Below are positions 25,301 through 37,615 of a DNA stretch of 64,000 nucleotides, in pieces. The DNA is from Dermatemys mawii (lineage: Eukaryota; Chordata; Testudines; Dermatemydidae), in the NCBI GenBank assembly GCA_007922305.1, contig ML677335.1:17578679-17642678 (forward strand), written 5' to 3'. Within the stretch, counting starts at the first letter, position 1, and each line of letters opens with the position of its first letter. Below the pieces are notes generated by a model. The model had not been told where the DNA came from and ran no database searches. It saw only the letters and a program-made list of their open reading frames with translations. Both the position numbers and the translations under genes were made by a program.

Positions 25301-26723
25301 ACTTTCTGGGTCATGTGTGACTTCACACACAGGTAAAAAATGGTGAAAAACAAAAATTAGGACTTTCACCAAAGCGTGGGAGAACACTTCAAAGTCTCTG
25401 ATCTGTTGGTCAGGCAGAAAGTTAAAACAACACCGATTGTTACAAAAGCAAACTGCAACCAAGGACTGTTGAATTAAAACAGAGAAGAGGTTCCATTGTC
25501 CCGCACTTGGATAATGCCAAGGATTTTGTTTGTTTATTTTTACGGAGTGTTTTGTAGTCATCGATACAAGGACATATGCTCAGCTGGGGAGTCTTTGGTT
25601 CAGCCTTGTTATACTGGAACATAGATCCAATTCTTCTCTTATTAACTGGGAGTGGGGTTGGCTGATGTATTTGCCCACCCCACTCCCAATTAATTCTCCA
25701 GCCCACTCATGGTTGTCCACATATTTTACTTGTAGAACTGAGTGAAAGTGGTCCTAAAACATAGAGACAAACTGGCAGCTGCTCAGCTTGATAGGGAGCA
25801 GAAGCCAGGACCACAATCTTCTGTGGGTTTACACAATGCACTAGGCAAAATCCTTGTGGTTAACACAACCCAGAACAATTATAAAATAATTGCAGTTATG
25901 AATAAGATAGTGTCAATGACCAGATCTATGGTTGCCTTTTTATGTCTATAATAGGCACTGTCTTACATTTAAATCTTTGTTGTAAAACTGTCAATTCTCA
26001 GTTTGTTTTGGGTTTTTTTGGGGGGTGGGGGAGGGTTAAACACACTTTTAGACTGAAATTATTTCTCTTTTTAAAAGTTCACTAGAATTTTTCACTATTG
26101 TCTAGTGAAGTCATTCAGAAAATGGGTCAGATCTGAGAAACATTCATAGTTTAATCTAATTCTATTCCAGTTCTTTGGAGTATAAACACAGTGGAATTCA
26201 TTATCAGTGATCATCTTTTTTCCTCTCTCTATATGGACCAAGTATTAGGCTCCAATCTTGCATTGCAAATCACCTGATCAGATCACTGTACCTCTATGGA
26301 GCCCAGAAGATTTCTCAATCCAGGGCTGAGGTCTGACTTTCTTAAAGCCATTTTCTTTTTGGTGCTGATGTATTTGCCCACTCATTCACAGCGAGGATTT
26401 GGGCCCCATCTAGCAAAGATTTACATCATGAATAACTTTCAACACATAAGAAATCCCATCTAACTCAACAGGACTACTCACGTTCTTAAAGGACAATATA
26501 TGCATAAGTATATTGCAGCATTGGGATCTTGGTTTTTCTTTCTAAATCAGAAGTGCATATTCAATCTTTCAGAATCCCATGTGGTTTTAAAGAATAAATT
26601 ATATGGATGAATGCTAGTTACTGTCTATTATAATTTGACTTATTGGTTACGACACTACAATTTCTCAATTATCTCATTTTATCCTGGCAAGATAGAAATT
26701 TTGCTCCTTTTCTTAAGAAATTT

Positions 26724-26935
26724 ATAGAATCATAGAAATGTAGGACTGGAAGGGACCTCAAGAGGTTACATAGTCCAGATGAGGCAGGACCAAGTCAACC
26801 TAAACCACTCCTGACAGATTTGTCCAACCTGTCCTTAAAAAGCTCAAATGATGGGATTCCACAACCTCTCTTGAAAGCCTAATCCAGTACTTAACTACCC
26901 TTATACTTAGAAAGAGTTCCATTGTTTTGTGGCTC
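26724..26935 (-). mobile_element. CR1 LINE 3' end
   Basis: The plus strand begins atagaatcatagaaatgtag followed by gactggaagggacctcaaga, the reverse complement of the CR1 3' terminus with its ATTCTATGATTCTAT-like end repeats. It continues with ccaacctgtccttaaaaagc and attccacaacctctcttg, standard CR1 3'-region wording. The element is 5'-truncated, as usual for CR1. Confidence 0.85.
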
Positions 26936-27362
26936 TGCATAGAATGATCATCTGACAAGAATGATCAAAATGGGGGTTCTACACACTGATCCTTGGGGTA
27001 TGATTCCACTGCATTAGTAAAGCCAAAACAATCATAGCAAGTTAAAACTGAGACAGTGGTTCTGATTGTGAAATTCAGTCCAGGCCCTTTATGCAATTCA
27101 AGTGGTATAAATGGTCCAAACACCAGGCAGCTCTCCCCAGCAGGGAATTCCTATGGTACAAAGCAGTTCCCATGGTTGACTGTAACAGCCTTATGCCACA
27201 CCCTGCTGTGGGAATATGTTGGGGTAGGGCTGAGGGCAGTTCGGAATCCAGCCCAATGCTCTCTCTCACGATGCAGATAGTGTATTACTCAGCCATGAAT
27301 AAACTAATGGACTAACTTGCAGACTTCATTACTTTTACTCGAAATCTTGGAAAACCATGGGG

Positions 27363-27600
27363 CCAGCTTGTCAAAAGTGCTCATCTCCCATTTCAGCAAC
27401 AAAATAAGTGACCAGATTTTCAAGAGTGTCCAAAATTAGCAGCTTCCACTGAGTCAATGCTGGAAGCAGAACATTCTTGAAACTCAGGATACTTTGTTTC
27501 AGTGCCTGCCTGGGAGCTGAGCTCTTCTGAAAATCTAGCCCATTATTTACATTCCTAAATGGGAGCTGTTGGTTGCTGAGCTCAGTTGAAAGTCTGACCC
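27363..27600. repeat. Palindromic interspersed repeat of the AGATTTTCA type
   Basis: Segments such as accagattttcaagagtgtc, gagctcttctgaaaatctag and gctcagttgaaagtctgacc are mutually complementary arms around ggagctgttgg-like centres. A half copy of the theme occurs at 43838-43880 (tttcagaagtgctgagcatc). The 78-codon minus-strand frame here comes from this repeat. Confidence 0.5.
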
Positions 27601-28452
27601 ATAACATACACTTAAATCAGAAGGGAAGAAATGTGTTTTAAGTTAACTTTACATGTAATTTTATATGGCAAATGTTATTTTTCCTCATTTTCCGATTCCA
27701 TAACCTTTGGGTAGAGATGTTTTAATCAAACTCTTATCTACATGTAAGATAAATGCAGGAACACTTTCACAAGACACAATCATTTCCTCAATGACATCAG
27801 TTTTTAGTGCGACTGCCAGTTTCACTAGCTTTAGATCTGATTGTGTTTCTCCCATGTCCTTGTTTATTCCTGGATGAAGTTTCTGTTAAGTCTCTCCAAA
27901 AATTATTATTTTCCTGTTGTCAGTGGAAACTAAGTTCAAAATAATCACAGTTGAGCCTGTAGTTATAACTTTGTACCTATTTATATTTGTTCGTGACTCA
28001 TGTTAATAAAAAATATCTTTAGCGGGAGGAAAATGGTACCTGGCTGAGAAGTGAACAAAAACAGGACTTGAGTAATCCAGGCACTAAGAACTCCAAGAGG
28101 AAGTGAGGTTCCTCAAACATCCAAGGGATACTGAAAGAAAACACTCCCTTGCAATGGCCTCTCTTCATATATTGATTGATGTGAAAAGAGCAACTTCCAG
28201 CAAAGATAAGTTTAGCACAACTTTGTTACCTTGGCTCACTTAGGTGAACTGTTGCTTTTGTTGCTGCTAGCGCTGACTATGGGATTCCAGGTAAGCGTTT
28301 CAGCCGAAGTAACACAAAAGACATACTCATACTCCAAGGGCACCTACACCGGCACTTTCCCCCACTGTGTTTGTCTGGCACCAACAGAATGGTGAGAAGA
28401 ATTCTACTATAGACTAAGCTGTTGAGACCAGCCTTGAGATAGAGGTGGAGGA

Positions 28453-29598
28453 TGTGACGGGTTCAGACACAGAGATTCCCTTGGGACTGTCACCTGATAT
28501 GCTGGAATTTCCTCTGAGTCCACTTTCCCTGCCAGCTTGGGACTCCAGAACCCTGCCTTGTTGAGTCAGTTGTGGTAGCCTGCTTCAGCACAGACCCAGG
28601 CCTGGTCCATACCTCCAAACCTACAGGTCTAACTGAAAACAGGTTAGCAGGTTACCTCTCCAGCACCCAGACACCCAGTTCCTAATGGGATCCAAACCCT
28701 AAAGAAATCGGTTTTACTCTGTATAAAGCTTATACAGGTTTGTCCGCCCTCTGTAACACTGATAGAGAGATGTGCACAGCTGTTTGCTCCCCCAGGTAAT
28801 CATCACTTTCTCTGGGTTAATTAATAAACAAAATGATTTTATTAAGTATAAAAAGCAGGATTTAAGTGGTTTCAAGTAATAATAGACAGAACAAAGTAGG
28901 TCACAAAGCAAAATAAAGCAAAAACATGCACGACTAAGCTTAATATATTAAGAAATTGATTACAAATAATCTTTCTTCCTCAGAGATGTTCCAATAAGCC
29001 TCTTTCACAGACAAGAATCCTTCCCAGTCTGGGTCCAATCCTATTCCCTGGTACAGTCCTTGTGAGTGGCAGCAGTCATCTTAGGGGGTAAACAGGGGCT
29101 CTCTCATGACTGGAAGCCCTGCCTGTCCTGCTCCACCCTTTTTTATAGCTTTGGTAGAAGGCAGGAATCTTTTGCCTCTCTGGGTCCCCAGCCCTCATCT
29201 AAATGGTAAAGGACCAGATTTAAGATGGATTTCAGTATCAGGTGACATGGTCACATGTCCCTGTGAGACCTCAATCTTCCTTACCCACAGACTAGCCCAC
29301 ACATACACAGGAAGGCTTGCAGGTAAATAAATCATTTACAACCAGTTGTCCTAGCCAATGAAAGCCATCAAGATTCCAAACCACTATTAATGGCCCACAC
29401 TTGGCATAATTACAATTGGACCTCAGAGTTATATTTCATATTTCTAGTTTCAGATACGAGGACACATGCATACAAATAGGATGAAGGCACTCAGTAGATT
29501 ATAAGCTTTGTAATGATATCCTACAAGAGGCCTTTTGCATAAAGCACACTCCCATTCATAAGCATATTTTCAGAAAGCATATGGAGTGCAACATCACA
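28453..29598 (-). mobile_element. Solo LTR, 1146 bp, in sense orientation to the host gene
   Basis: Ends TGTGACGGGTTC and CAACATCACA give TG...CA termini. The flanks gagga (28448-28452) and gaggg (29599-29603) are a 5-bp target duplication with one mismatch. On the minus strand a strong TATA box (CTATAAAAAAGGG, about 29139-29147) precedes an AATAAA (28838-28843) by roughly 300 nt. This matches a U3-R-U5 layout with U3 at the high-coordinate end. No gag, pol or env remains are attached. A remnant of the same family is at 1-152. The ERV class is not assigned. Confidence 0.78.
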
Positions 29599-30658
29599 GA
29601 GGGAATCCACTAATAAGTTAAGCAAACAGGAGACCAAATGGCATAAAGGATGCTTAACAAAAGCTGGGCAGTTCTAAGATTCAACAGGCTTGGAAAATGC
29701 AGGCTGGACCTTCTCCTCAGCTACTAACAACACTGCAGAGCTCCTGGGATAAAGTATCCCTTTGATCTTTGTAAGAAGATTAAATTGGAGAGTGGCTTAC
29801 TCCTGAGCCATCTCTGTTGCTTCACTCATTCATGCCCATGGCAGTTTTCCCTCTTCTTATGAAGCAGGCATGCAGGCCAGGCTGCTCCTTTTTCCTCAGC
29901 ACACTCCCACATCAGACTCAGGGGCGGATCAGAGTGTTGTGCATGCATAGTGAAGTTCAGGAAAGGCTTCTTAGTAGGTATATGGTGTGTATGTGTTGGG
30001 GAAGGAGAAGTCAGAGAAAGAAAGGCAAGGGAGAGAGGTCAGAAAGGAAAAGTAAGAGTAGAAGGGAGAAATGGATTGATCTGTAGGGTAGAAAATTGAA
30101 TGGGGAAGAGAGAGGAGGCAAGGGACAGAAAACAGCCATCCAGGTAGCAAATGTAAATGATGAGGCAGCAAATTCAGGCTTCCTGCAAGGCAGTGCAGAG
30201 ATCTACTGCTAGTTTTCTAGAGCAGCCCATTCTGTAAGCCTTCTAAAGCATGAATTCTCTCCAGGCATCTGGTTCAGATAACAAGCCAACCTACTCAATT
30301 TATTAACAGGTGATTAACATCCCTCCTTCCATCTTCCTGGCCACCTGCTAAGATGCCCCAACTGTGTGAGTTAGCTTCTGTCTGGGAGCTGACCTGGGCT
30401 ATATTTAATGTATTTTACAAAATTCTTCCTTGTTCTCACAGATGTCATTGAATCTTTGTGATGTGCAGCACAGTGCACACTGGTTCTCTGCACATCATCA
30501 TGAGCCCCACTCATGGCCCAATTACCTGTCGTATCATTTACTGTAGGAGTCAAATGTAAACATTTTCTTTAAATCCCAAAATATTCAGAGGAAGGGACTT
30601 CCTCAATAAGAGTTAGATGCCTAAATACCTCTGAGGAGCTGGACCTGGGACTTTCAAG

Positions 30659-31062
30659 ATCATAGAATATCAGGGTTGGAAGAGGCCTCAGGAGGTCATC
30701 TAGTCTAACCTCTTTCTCAAAGCAGGACCAATCCCCAATTAAATCATCCCACCCAGGGCTTTGTCAAGCCTGACCTTAGAAACCTCTAAGGAAGGAGATT
30801 CCACCACCTCCCTAGGTAACCCATTTCAGTACTTCACCACCCTCTTACTAAAAATATTTTTCCTAATATCCAACCTAGACCTCAGCCATAGCAACTTGAG
30901 ACCATTACTCCTTGTTCTGTTATCTGCTACCACTGAGAACAATCTAGATACATCCTCTTTGGAACGCCCTTTCAGATAGTTGAAAGCAGCTATCAAATCT
31001 CCCCTTATTCTTCTCTTCTGCAGACTAAACAATCCCTGTTACTTCAGCCTCTCTGGAGCTCG
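30659..31062 (-). mobile_element. CR1 LINE 3' end with ORF2 C-terminus
   Basis: The plus strand starts atcatagaatatcagggttg, the complement of the CR1 3' end. The minus-strand frame at 30826-31032 reads [19 protein letters not shown] and then [18 protein letters not shown], the signature of the CR1 ORF2 C-terminus. This is 5'-truncated LINE DNA, not a host gene. Confidence 0.9.
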
Positions 31063-31571
31063 ACAAGCTATTTTCAGTAATCAATTTATTTCAGTTATCA
31101 GTATTTCACTAATTAATTTATTCAACAAAGAGAATCCTTTTCTGCTAGAGAATTATCAGTAAGTACTTCGTGATTTACACATTTGTTCAGTAGTCAGAAT
31201 TATTCAACATGTTTTTATGTAATCAAATTTCAGCTTGTAGATTATTATTGTCTCAACTGTTTGCTATTTGGGCTGTCACCTCAGGTTTTTCAGCTCAGTG
31301 ATTGGAAAAAATATTTGTGAATATGTTATTTATTCAAGCCCTTCTCCGGTTTACACAAGTTTCACTTATCAACCTGTCCTATTTTGAACTTTGAGTTTCA
31401 TCAATGGTATTGTACTGAAACATTTTAAAGCAAGTAAATCTTGTATAGGGACTACAGAAACTAGTTTATCATTGAACATTTTTTCTTCTCTTTCTCTCCC
31501 CCACACCCCAATGCCAATGTCTGACTCTCTCTCTTTTTGAAGGTTACCTGAAAACACAGAAACTTAAGAAT

Positions 31572-31633
31572 AAAATCCTATCCTCACTGAAATCTTCGGG
31601 AGTTTTCTCATTGACTTTAAATGAGCCAAGATG
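31572..31633. repeat. Short palindromic interspersed repeat (copy 2)
   Basis: Arms taaaatcctatcctcactga and ttgactttaaatgagccaag flank cgggagttttctca, the same layout as the copies at 10922, 33929, 51300 and 57370. Confidence 0.55.
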
Positions 31634-32439
31634 TCCCCTTTATTTTTATTAATAGCCATGTGTTAAAATGAGTGCTTACTAGAACAATTTGTCCCACTGC
31701 TGAAATTGAAGGGCTTAAACTATTACATAAAATAATTACAATACTGTAAGATGGGGGAGGGCAGCGGGTGTTGTCTTTCTATTATTTGTCTATAGTGTGC
31801 TTAGCAGAATGGATCCCTGACATAAGCTTCTAAGTGCTACCACTGTACCATAAATTGTTTGGGGTTTTTTTTGCAAGAGCACAGGAGGAGGAAGTGGTGT
31901 AAGCACCTCCATAAGGAAACCTATATACACTGCAAAAGCAGCATGATCCTGTAACCGTGCCTGGCTGTCACCTCTTCCCCATCCCCTGTACATCCTGCTC
32001 TTGTTAATATTAGGAATCATTTATCCAGTGCCAGCTCATGGAGAGGGTATATTGACATAATACCGTACTCCTAACTCATTGGTCAGTCCCAATAATGCTC
32101 CTCTGTGATTTACATAATAGAGGGCCTATAGAAAACTCTTCTCATGCCTCACAGTAATCAGGTTGGGGACAGATGTGTAATTTGAGTGCCTAAAACAGGA
32201 AGTGGGTGCTGAGCTCTTGAGTATCTGACCCCTGGTCCAGAGAGCTCACAGTAGTCTCTTTTCTTCGGGATGTCAGGCTAGAACCATATGCAGAGGCTTT
32301 GGCCTGTTTCCTAAACTATCATAAAGAAATATAGCATATGACTCAGTGAGGTAGGGTTTTTTCATTTGTAAAGTTAAGTATTTACATGGTCTCAGGCCTA
32401 CCATCACTATCTTGAAAGACCCTCTCATGTATAGAGTGG

Positions 32440-33150
32440 CCCTGTAATGCTGCCCATCTCAAGTTCCCTTCTGAGGATTCCTCATGAATATTTCTCCAAC
32501 ACTCTCATAGGCTAACAGCATCCATAGCACAGAAATACTTATTTATAAAGATACTTCAAATCACAAGAGTTAAATACCATAATTCAAAGGTTCTAGCTCC
32601 ACCACCTTCTGTGAGCATAGCTTCTCCATCAGTCTCAATCTTCCTTCAGATTGGAGCACTCTCAAACTTCCCTCCACAGTCTCCTACTAGACTTAAAAAC
32701 TCAAGAGAGGTAACACCATAAACAGTGGCCAGTCACCTACCCTAAGCTTAGTAAGAGTCTCAGAGACCTCCTGGGTTCCTGCCAACTCCCTGCTACTTAA
32801 GACAGGGATCATAAGGGGACTCCTACAGGCCTTCCTCTGGATCCTGCATTTCCACTTCCTGCTAGTCAGGCCTATCTTCCCCCTCTCCTAGGAAGGAGCT
32901 ACAGAACTTACCACTCTACACAGTTTTGCTCTAACTGAGCAGTGCTCTTCCTTTTAAGCCCCCCCTTGGAAGCCTACCTCCAGTTCCAGGTATCTTAGTT
33001 TGGGCTGAGTAACATTCCTCCTTTCTGATTCCCAAGCTTCATTATCTCCTGAACCTAGATGCTACTCCATCCCTAATCAGAGTGCACCTATTCAGTTACA
33101 GGAGCTTTGAGACCCTCTTCCTTAAAGGGGCTCTGTCAGCCCCATCAGCA
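32440..33150 (-). mobile_element. Possible eroded LTR
   Basis: This 700-bp pyrimidine-rich block differs in composition from its flanks. On the minus strand it has a TATA-like GGCTTAAAAGGAAGAGC near 32955 and an AATAAG-like hexamer near 32545, in LTR-like order. I could not find clear TG...CA ends or a target duplication, so the call is tentative. Confidence 0.3.
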
Positions 33151-33928
33151 TAATATCTGAGCACCTCACCAAAGACAATTAAGTAAGCCTTCCAGCAGCC
33201 CCTAAAGTGGAAGAATCAGTATAGCCAAGTCCAAGAATTCAAAAATCATGAGTCAGGCCTCCAAAAATCATGGGATTTTAAACATAATACAGTGGTGGCT
33301 CTTTTTTGTTTGTCTTCTGGTTTCTGAGCCTGCAGGGTCATGTTGCTTCTCTGCAAATGTGAGGGTTAGAAATTCACTTTAAAAAAACCCCTGAGATTCT
33401 CACCTGATTCCAGAATCTGGGCTTTAGGGGCAAAGCATCAAGAACTGTGAGACTTGTGATACAGTCAGAGACGGCAATGCTGAATGCTCAAAGCACAGAT
33501 AGGGAACCTGCTGCCCTAATGGATCTTGCAGAGGACATTGACCAGAACGGACTGGTTCTGGTTTAAGCCACCAGTCACAAAAAAGTGCATGGGCATTGTG
33601 TTTCCATCACACAAGATCTGACCTATGATTTCTCTTATTTCCTAAAGCCCAAATCTTACAATTGAATCTGCCAGTTCACAGCTCTGTCCTTCTGAAGAGC
33701 CCCCCTGAAGTCATTAGGACGGTGCATGGTATGAGGGGTCCACTCTAGCAGATCTGATTGCAGGATCACAGCCCTATTTACTAACAGCTCATTCCTGCAG
33801 CATTCAGCTTGCTACTCCATCTGCAATGCTGCAAGTCAAAATAGGGCAGATTTTTTTAAAGGGTAACTAGCATATGATTTTGAAAGAAGCCCTCTAGTTT
33901 TACTTCACTGTAAATGTTGAAACTAAAG

Positions 33929-33975
33929 GTGAAATCCTGGCCCTGCAGAAGTCAATGGGGGCAGGATTTTACCAT
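33929..33975. repeat. Short palindromic interspersed repeat (copy 3)
   Basis: The arms gtgaaatcctggccctgcag and gggggcaggattttaccata are complementary around aagtcaatg. It is a compact, relatively well-preserved copy of the repeat seen at 57370-57432. Confidence 0.65.
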
Positions 33976-34467
33976 AAGTCTTTAAAATATGGGAACAAAT
34001 TAAAACCCAAATATGGTTATAGTGTCTCTGTTTAGTACAATAACTATATATATAATGCTTAGAAACACAGTTTAGACAGTCTCCCATAAAGGACTGATGA
34101 GGCTATACAATTAAGGAAACATCAGTTCAATGAGATTAGGCCCATATTTTGCAGCTCATACTGCAACGTGGATGTGTTTTAGAATCAATTAATGGACACT
34201 GCAATATTTACACTATATTACATTGGTTTAGCAGCTCTGCTATTGTGCTTCTTGGAAGATCGCCTGGGATTATGCTGTAGTACTGCAAACGAAAACTGTA
34301 ATCAAGTTTTTTTATTTATTAGCAGCTCTACATTTTCTGTCATTTTCCACTGGTAACTGTTGAATTGCAACTGGAAAGCAGTAAAGTCTGGTGCTACATT
34401 TCTGGAAGAGCATGTTGAGATAGATAAGATTTATTATTATCAGGATATATTTCCACCACTTCATGCT

Positions 34468-34690
34468 TAGACTCATAGACTTTAAGGTCAGAAGGAACCA
34501 TTATGATCATCTAGTCTGACTTCCTGCACAATGCAGGCCACAGAATCTCACCCACCCACCCCTGTAGTAAACCTCTACCCTATGTCTGAACTATTGAAGT
34601 CCTCAAATCATGGTTTAAAGACTTCAAGGAAGTCTTTCAAAGAATCCTCCAGCAAGTGAATCGTGCCCTGTGCTGCAGAGGAAGGCTTAA
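34468..34690 (-). mobile_element. CR1 LINE 3' end (older subfamily)
   Basis: The plus strand reads tagactcatagactttaagg, then tcagaaggaaccattatgat and catctagtctgacttcctgc, the complement of a CR1 3' end. It continues with acagaatctcacccacccac and aatcctccagcaagtgaatc, which I know as the 3' region of a turtle CR1 subfamily. It is 5'-truncated. Confidence 0.82.
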
Positions 34691-34904
34691 CCAAAGAAAA
34701 TTTAATTTCATTTTCCAGTAGTCTTCTTTAATTCCCAGGCAAAGAAAGTCCCTTTGAAAACAATAGGAGAAACTGTCCATTTTCTAGTAAGGGAAAAAAT
34801 TATGAGCGATCCCAACTTTCCCTGCTTTCGTGAATGGTTTGAACGAAGGCACACCTAAAACAATGAAATTTAATAACTATCAGAAGAGATGGCATCTCTG
34901 TTGA

Positions 34905-35185
34905 TAGATTTATAGGCAACATGATTTCATGGATGAGGAAAACCAGAGTTCCAATCCTGGCCCTGTCATTAACTTGCTCTGTGGCTTTGTCTCCACCTCA
35001 GTTTCCCCGTCCATAAAATGTAGAAAATGAACCCAACTCTGCCTTCAATTACACCTCTGCAGTACTGCAGTGGGTTTGTTCAGGTGTAACTGAGGGCAAA
35101 ATTTTGCCCAATAGTTTGTACTTACTTACCTCAAAGGGCTATTGTGAGGATTAGCTCATTAACATTGGTGTGGCTCTTCAAAATA
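34905..35185 (-). mobile_element. MIR-like SINE split by a palindromic repeat
   Basis: On the plus strand the pieces cctggccctgtcattaactt, cctcagtttccccgtccata, then gtacttacttacctcaaagg and tattgtgaggattagctcat are the complement of the MIR consensus in correct order. Between 35030 and 35112 lies an unrelated palindrome (tgccttcaattacacctctg ... caggtgtaactgagggcaaa). The SINE is thus interrupted by a later insertion. Confidence 0.7.
35030..35112. repeat. Palindromic repeat inserted into a MIR
   Basis: The arms ctgccttcaattacacct and aggtgtaactgagggcaaaa are inverted with respect to each other around tgcagtactgcag. This is the acacct/aggtgt palindrome that recurs through turtle DNA. Confidence 0.6.
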
Positions 35186-36105
35186 GAAAACAACATACAA
35201 GTGCCAAGAATATTCCTCCTTTACCATCAGCTGGTTTGCAGAAGATATTGCTTTTTTGTCACCTATGACCATACAGACTATGTTAATATTTTGGCATCAG
35301 ACATTTTTAAAGTTTCTTTTACCTTTCACTGAAGTCAGATTTAAGGACCATTTCTACATTCTTACTTCAACAGATGAGAAAGAGCCTTGGGCACAGCTAT
35401 AGGAAGACCTTAGCATCTCAATGGGCAAAACCAAAACCTGAGTCTCTTTAAAACCCAGCCCCCTTGGAACACTAGAACATGAAGCCAATAGCCCTTCCTC
35501 ACTGTTGTCCTTGGGATATGAATTGGCTAACGTACCTTAGGTCATCCTGCTATTGTCAACAGGCCAGTGGAGTACAGGGAGCTGGATGGCAGCCTTCTCA
35601 CAGGGCAGAAGGCACCTAAAATGGAATGTAGTATCAGTAGCCTTTGAACAGGGTAGGAGATTCCTGTTGACAAAGATAATTGGATGACCTATGAAGATAT
35701 AGGCCTCAATTTTCAAAAGAGCCCATTAATTCTGGGTGCCTCTGTTTTTTTGGGTGCCCAACAAGATCTCTTGCTATTTATAAGTCCATTCAACTTTAAT
35801 TATACCAGGTCATATCAGTCTACCAAGCAAATGAAATTTAACATGGCAAAACTTATACTTAAGGTTCCTTCAGAATGAAACTTCAAATGGACTATTCAGC
35901 TGGTTAACATTAAACCTGTCTCTAAGCCTTTGCACAACCAGGGCTTGAATTTTGGCCAGCCTCTGAATGGTTCTGTCCCCAAATCTATAATGCCACATAA
36001 TTTGACATTTTTACATTGTTATAAATTGCATTTTAATTGAAATTGCACTCCACAAAACCCTGAACTAGGCAGATAGGATCCCTATATCATGAATGAAGAC
36101 AGAAA

Positions 36106-36290
36106 GGGTATGTCTACACAGCAAAAAAAAGAAGCCTGCTGCAGAGTCTCACATCCCAAGTCCATAACTGAGGCTCATGGGGCTCAAGCTAAAAGCTAAA
36201 AATAGCACTGTAGAAGTTCCTGTGCAGGTGGGAGTATGGGTTCTGAAACCCAGCAAGGGTGTGTGTGTGTAGAGAAATTAACATTTCCCC
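36106..36290. mobile_element. Harbinger-like MITE, right end lost
   Basis: It starts gggtatgtctacacagc, the terminal inverted repeat shared with the copy at 58550-58722, whose right end reads gcagtgtagacatac. The body (agcctgctgcagagtctcac ... ggttctgaaacccagcaag) is typical of this family, but no matching right terminus is visible before 36300. Confidence 0.55.
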
Positions 36291-36870
36291 CCCGCAGTAA
36301 GAGAATGTTCTGCTCCCAGACTGAGCTATTGTCTCAACCTCCAGCAGCAGCAGAGGCAGCTGACTCTAGATCAGGAGGTTGGAGATTGGATGATGGAGAT
36401 AGCCCAGCAATGAGAAAAGCCATTGGGATCACTTAAAGTGCAATTCCCTCATTAGCATGACCTGGATATAAATAAGGAAAGCACTAACTATACCTATTCT
36501 TTTTAATAGTCTGAGATACTTGGTTCTGTTTCTGACTTACAATGTTTAAGCTTTTCTGTAGGCAGGGACACATTCATTTAAAACCAGCACTCTTTGTGGA
36601 TCCTCATTCTACTATGTAATAAGCTAAGATAAAGAGAACTATTTGCAGGAAGAGGTTGTAGGGTGGGAACACCATAACCATGCTCCAGAGTTCACCAGCC
36701 ACCACTGGACTTTATAACTTTTAATATAAATTTAAGCTCATGTTATTGCCATGTTTGGTGTAGCAAGGTGGCCTAAAAATGTTTTTTCATGCTTTTAATT
36801 TTCAAACCTCCATAGTTTGCATTAACAGAAGTGAGCCTAGCATGCAAAGGCTTGGAAATCACTACCTTAC

Positions 36871-36950
36871 CCAATTTCCACATGTTGATTGCATGATATT
36901 TTTCAGCTGCAAAGCAGGGCATGGATTTCACTTGTAATTTATCCAAGATG
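36871..36950 (-). CDS. Short internal coding exon (fourth of five)
   Basis: The minus-strand acceptor is tcattatcag and the segment is 80 nt: 1 nt, 26 codons, 1 nt. The donor TTGG|gtaagg is close to consensus. The peptide reads ILDKLQVKSMPCF followed by AAEKYHAINMWKL. The leading C completes Ser (AG|C) from the preceding exon. The trailing G joins TG of the last exon as Val, so both borders keep phase. The polypyrimidine tract at the acceptor is poor and the exon is short, so this is the weakest of the five. Its support is mainly the good donor plus the double phase match. If it were skipped, the third and fifth exons would not join in frame. Confidence 0.62.
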
Positions 36951-37348
36951 CTGATAATGATTTTGCAGAACTTCATTCATTAAAATAGCATGCACCAACT
37001 GGGACTAAAGACCCAAACAAAAGCTGCTTTGTTATATCCCCTTACCAGAGCAAGCCTATCAAATCAGTACATCTTCTCAAGTCCGGGAGCTTCAATTTTA
37101 CACCCAATCCAAAAATGGTATTTAGCCACCTAATGTACTGTGGGGTTTCCCCAGTCTCTACAGCTGAAGCTGTTCCACTATGGTTAACTAAGAAAAGAGC
37201 ACTGGGAGCAGAGGAACTTGTCTCCTGCCAATTAACTCCACCTACAGCTTGGATCCAGCCTGGCAGCACCATCTGTTGCCAGCCCTTCCCCAGACCCAGG
37301 GATGTTTTAGCTGCTGTAATTTCTATTCCTTCCTTTAACTCAAATTAC

Positions 37349-37615
37349 GCGGGGCTAGATTCACAAAGGGAATGAGGCTCAGCATTGCAATGCCTAACTT
37401 TAGGCATCTCGATGACCAATCCAACCCTCAGACCTGAGTTAGGCACACAGATTCCTTATACAATGCATGCTGAAAGCTAGAGGCCCAAGAATGGGATGCC
37501 AAGGTGATTTAGGTTCAGAGCACTTTGGTGGTATCAGAATTTAGGCTTGTTTGGGCATGTCCACAGGGAGAAATTTAGGTACCTTGTGAATTTAAGTAGC
37601 TGCAAGATTAGGCAT
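37349..37615. repeat. Degenerate palindromic repeat cluster (TTTAGGC type)
   Basis: The stretch begins ggctagattcacaaaggg and repeats motifs such as cctaactttaggcatct, gagttaggcacacagatt, gaatttaggcttg and aaatttaggtacctt. It is probably one eroded element related to 21298-21470. No gene is seen. Confidence 0.4.

Larger units (their letters stand above)
22371..36870 (-). other. Intron 4 of the unrecognised gene
   Basis: Bounded by gtaagg and a T-rich cag acceptor on the minus strand, in phase 1. It contains a Harbinger-like MITE (36106-36290), a MIR split by a palindromic repeat (34905-35185), three CR1 3' ends (34468-34690, 30659-31062, 26724-26935), a possible LTR (32440-33150) and a sense-oriented solo LTR (28453-29598). 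The stretch 22500-26720 shows only AT-rich sequence with A/T runs around 23290-23480 and no convincing element or exon. The frame at 23739-23963 was considered and set aside. Confidence 0.6.

Noticed and set aside
30826..31032. Minus-strand frame with a conserved look ([13 protein letters not shown])
   Set aside because: This is the well-known CR1 ORF2 C-terminus and is part of the CR1 copy there.
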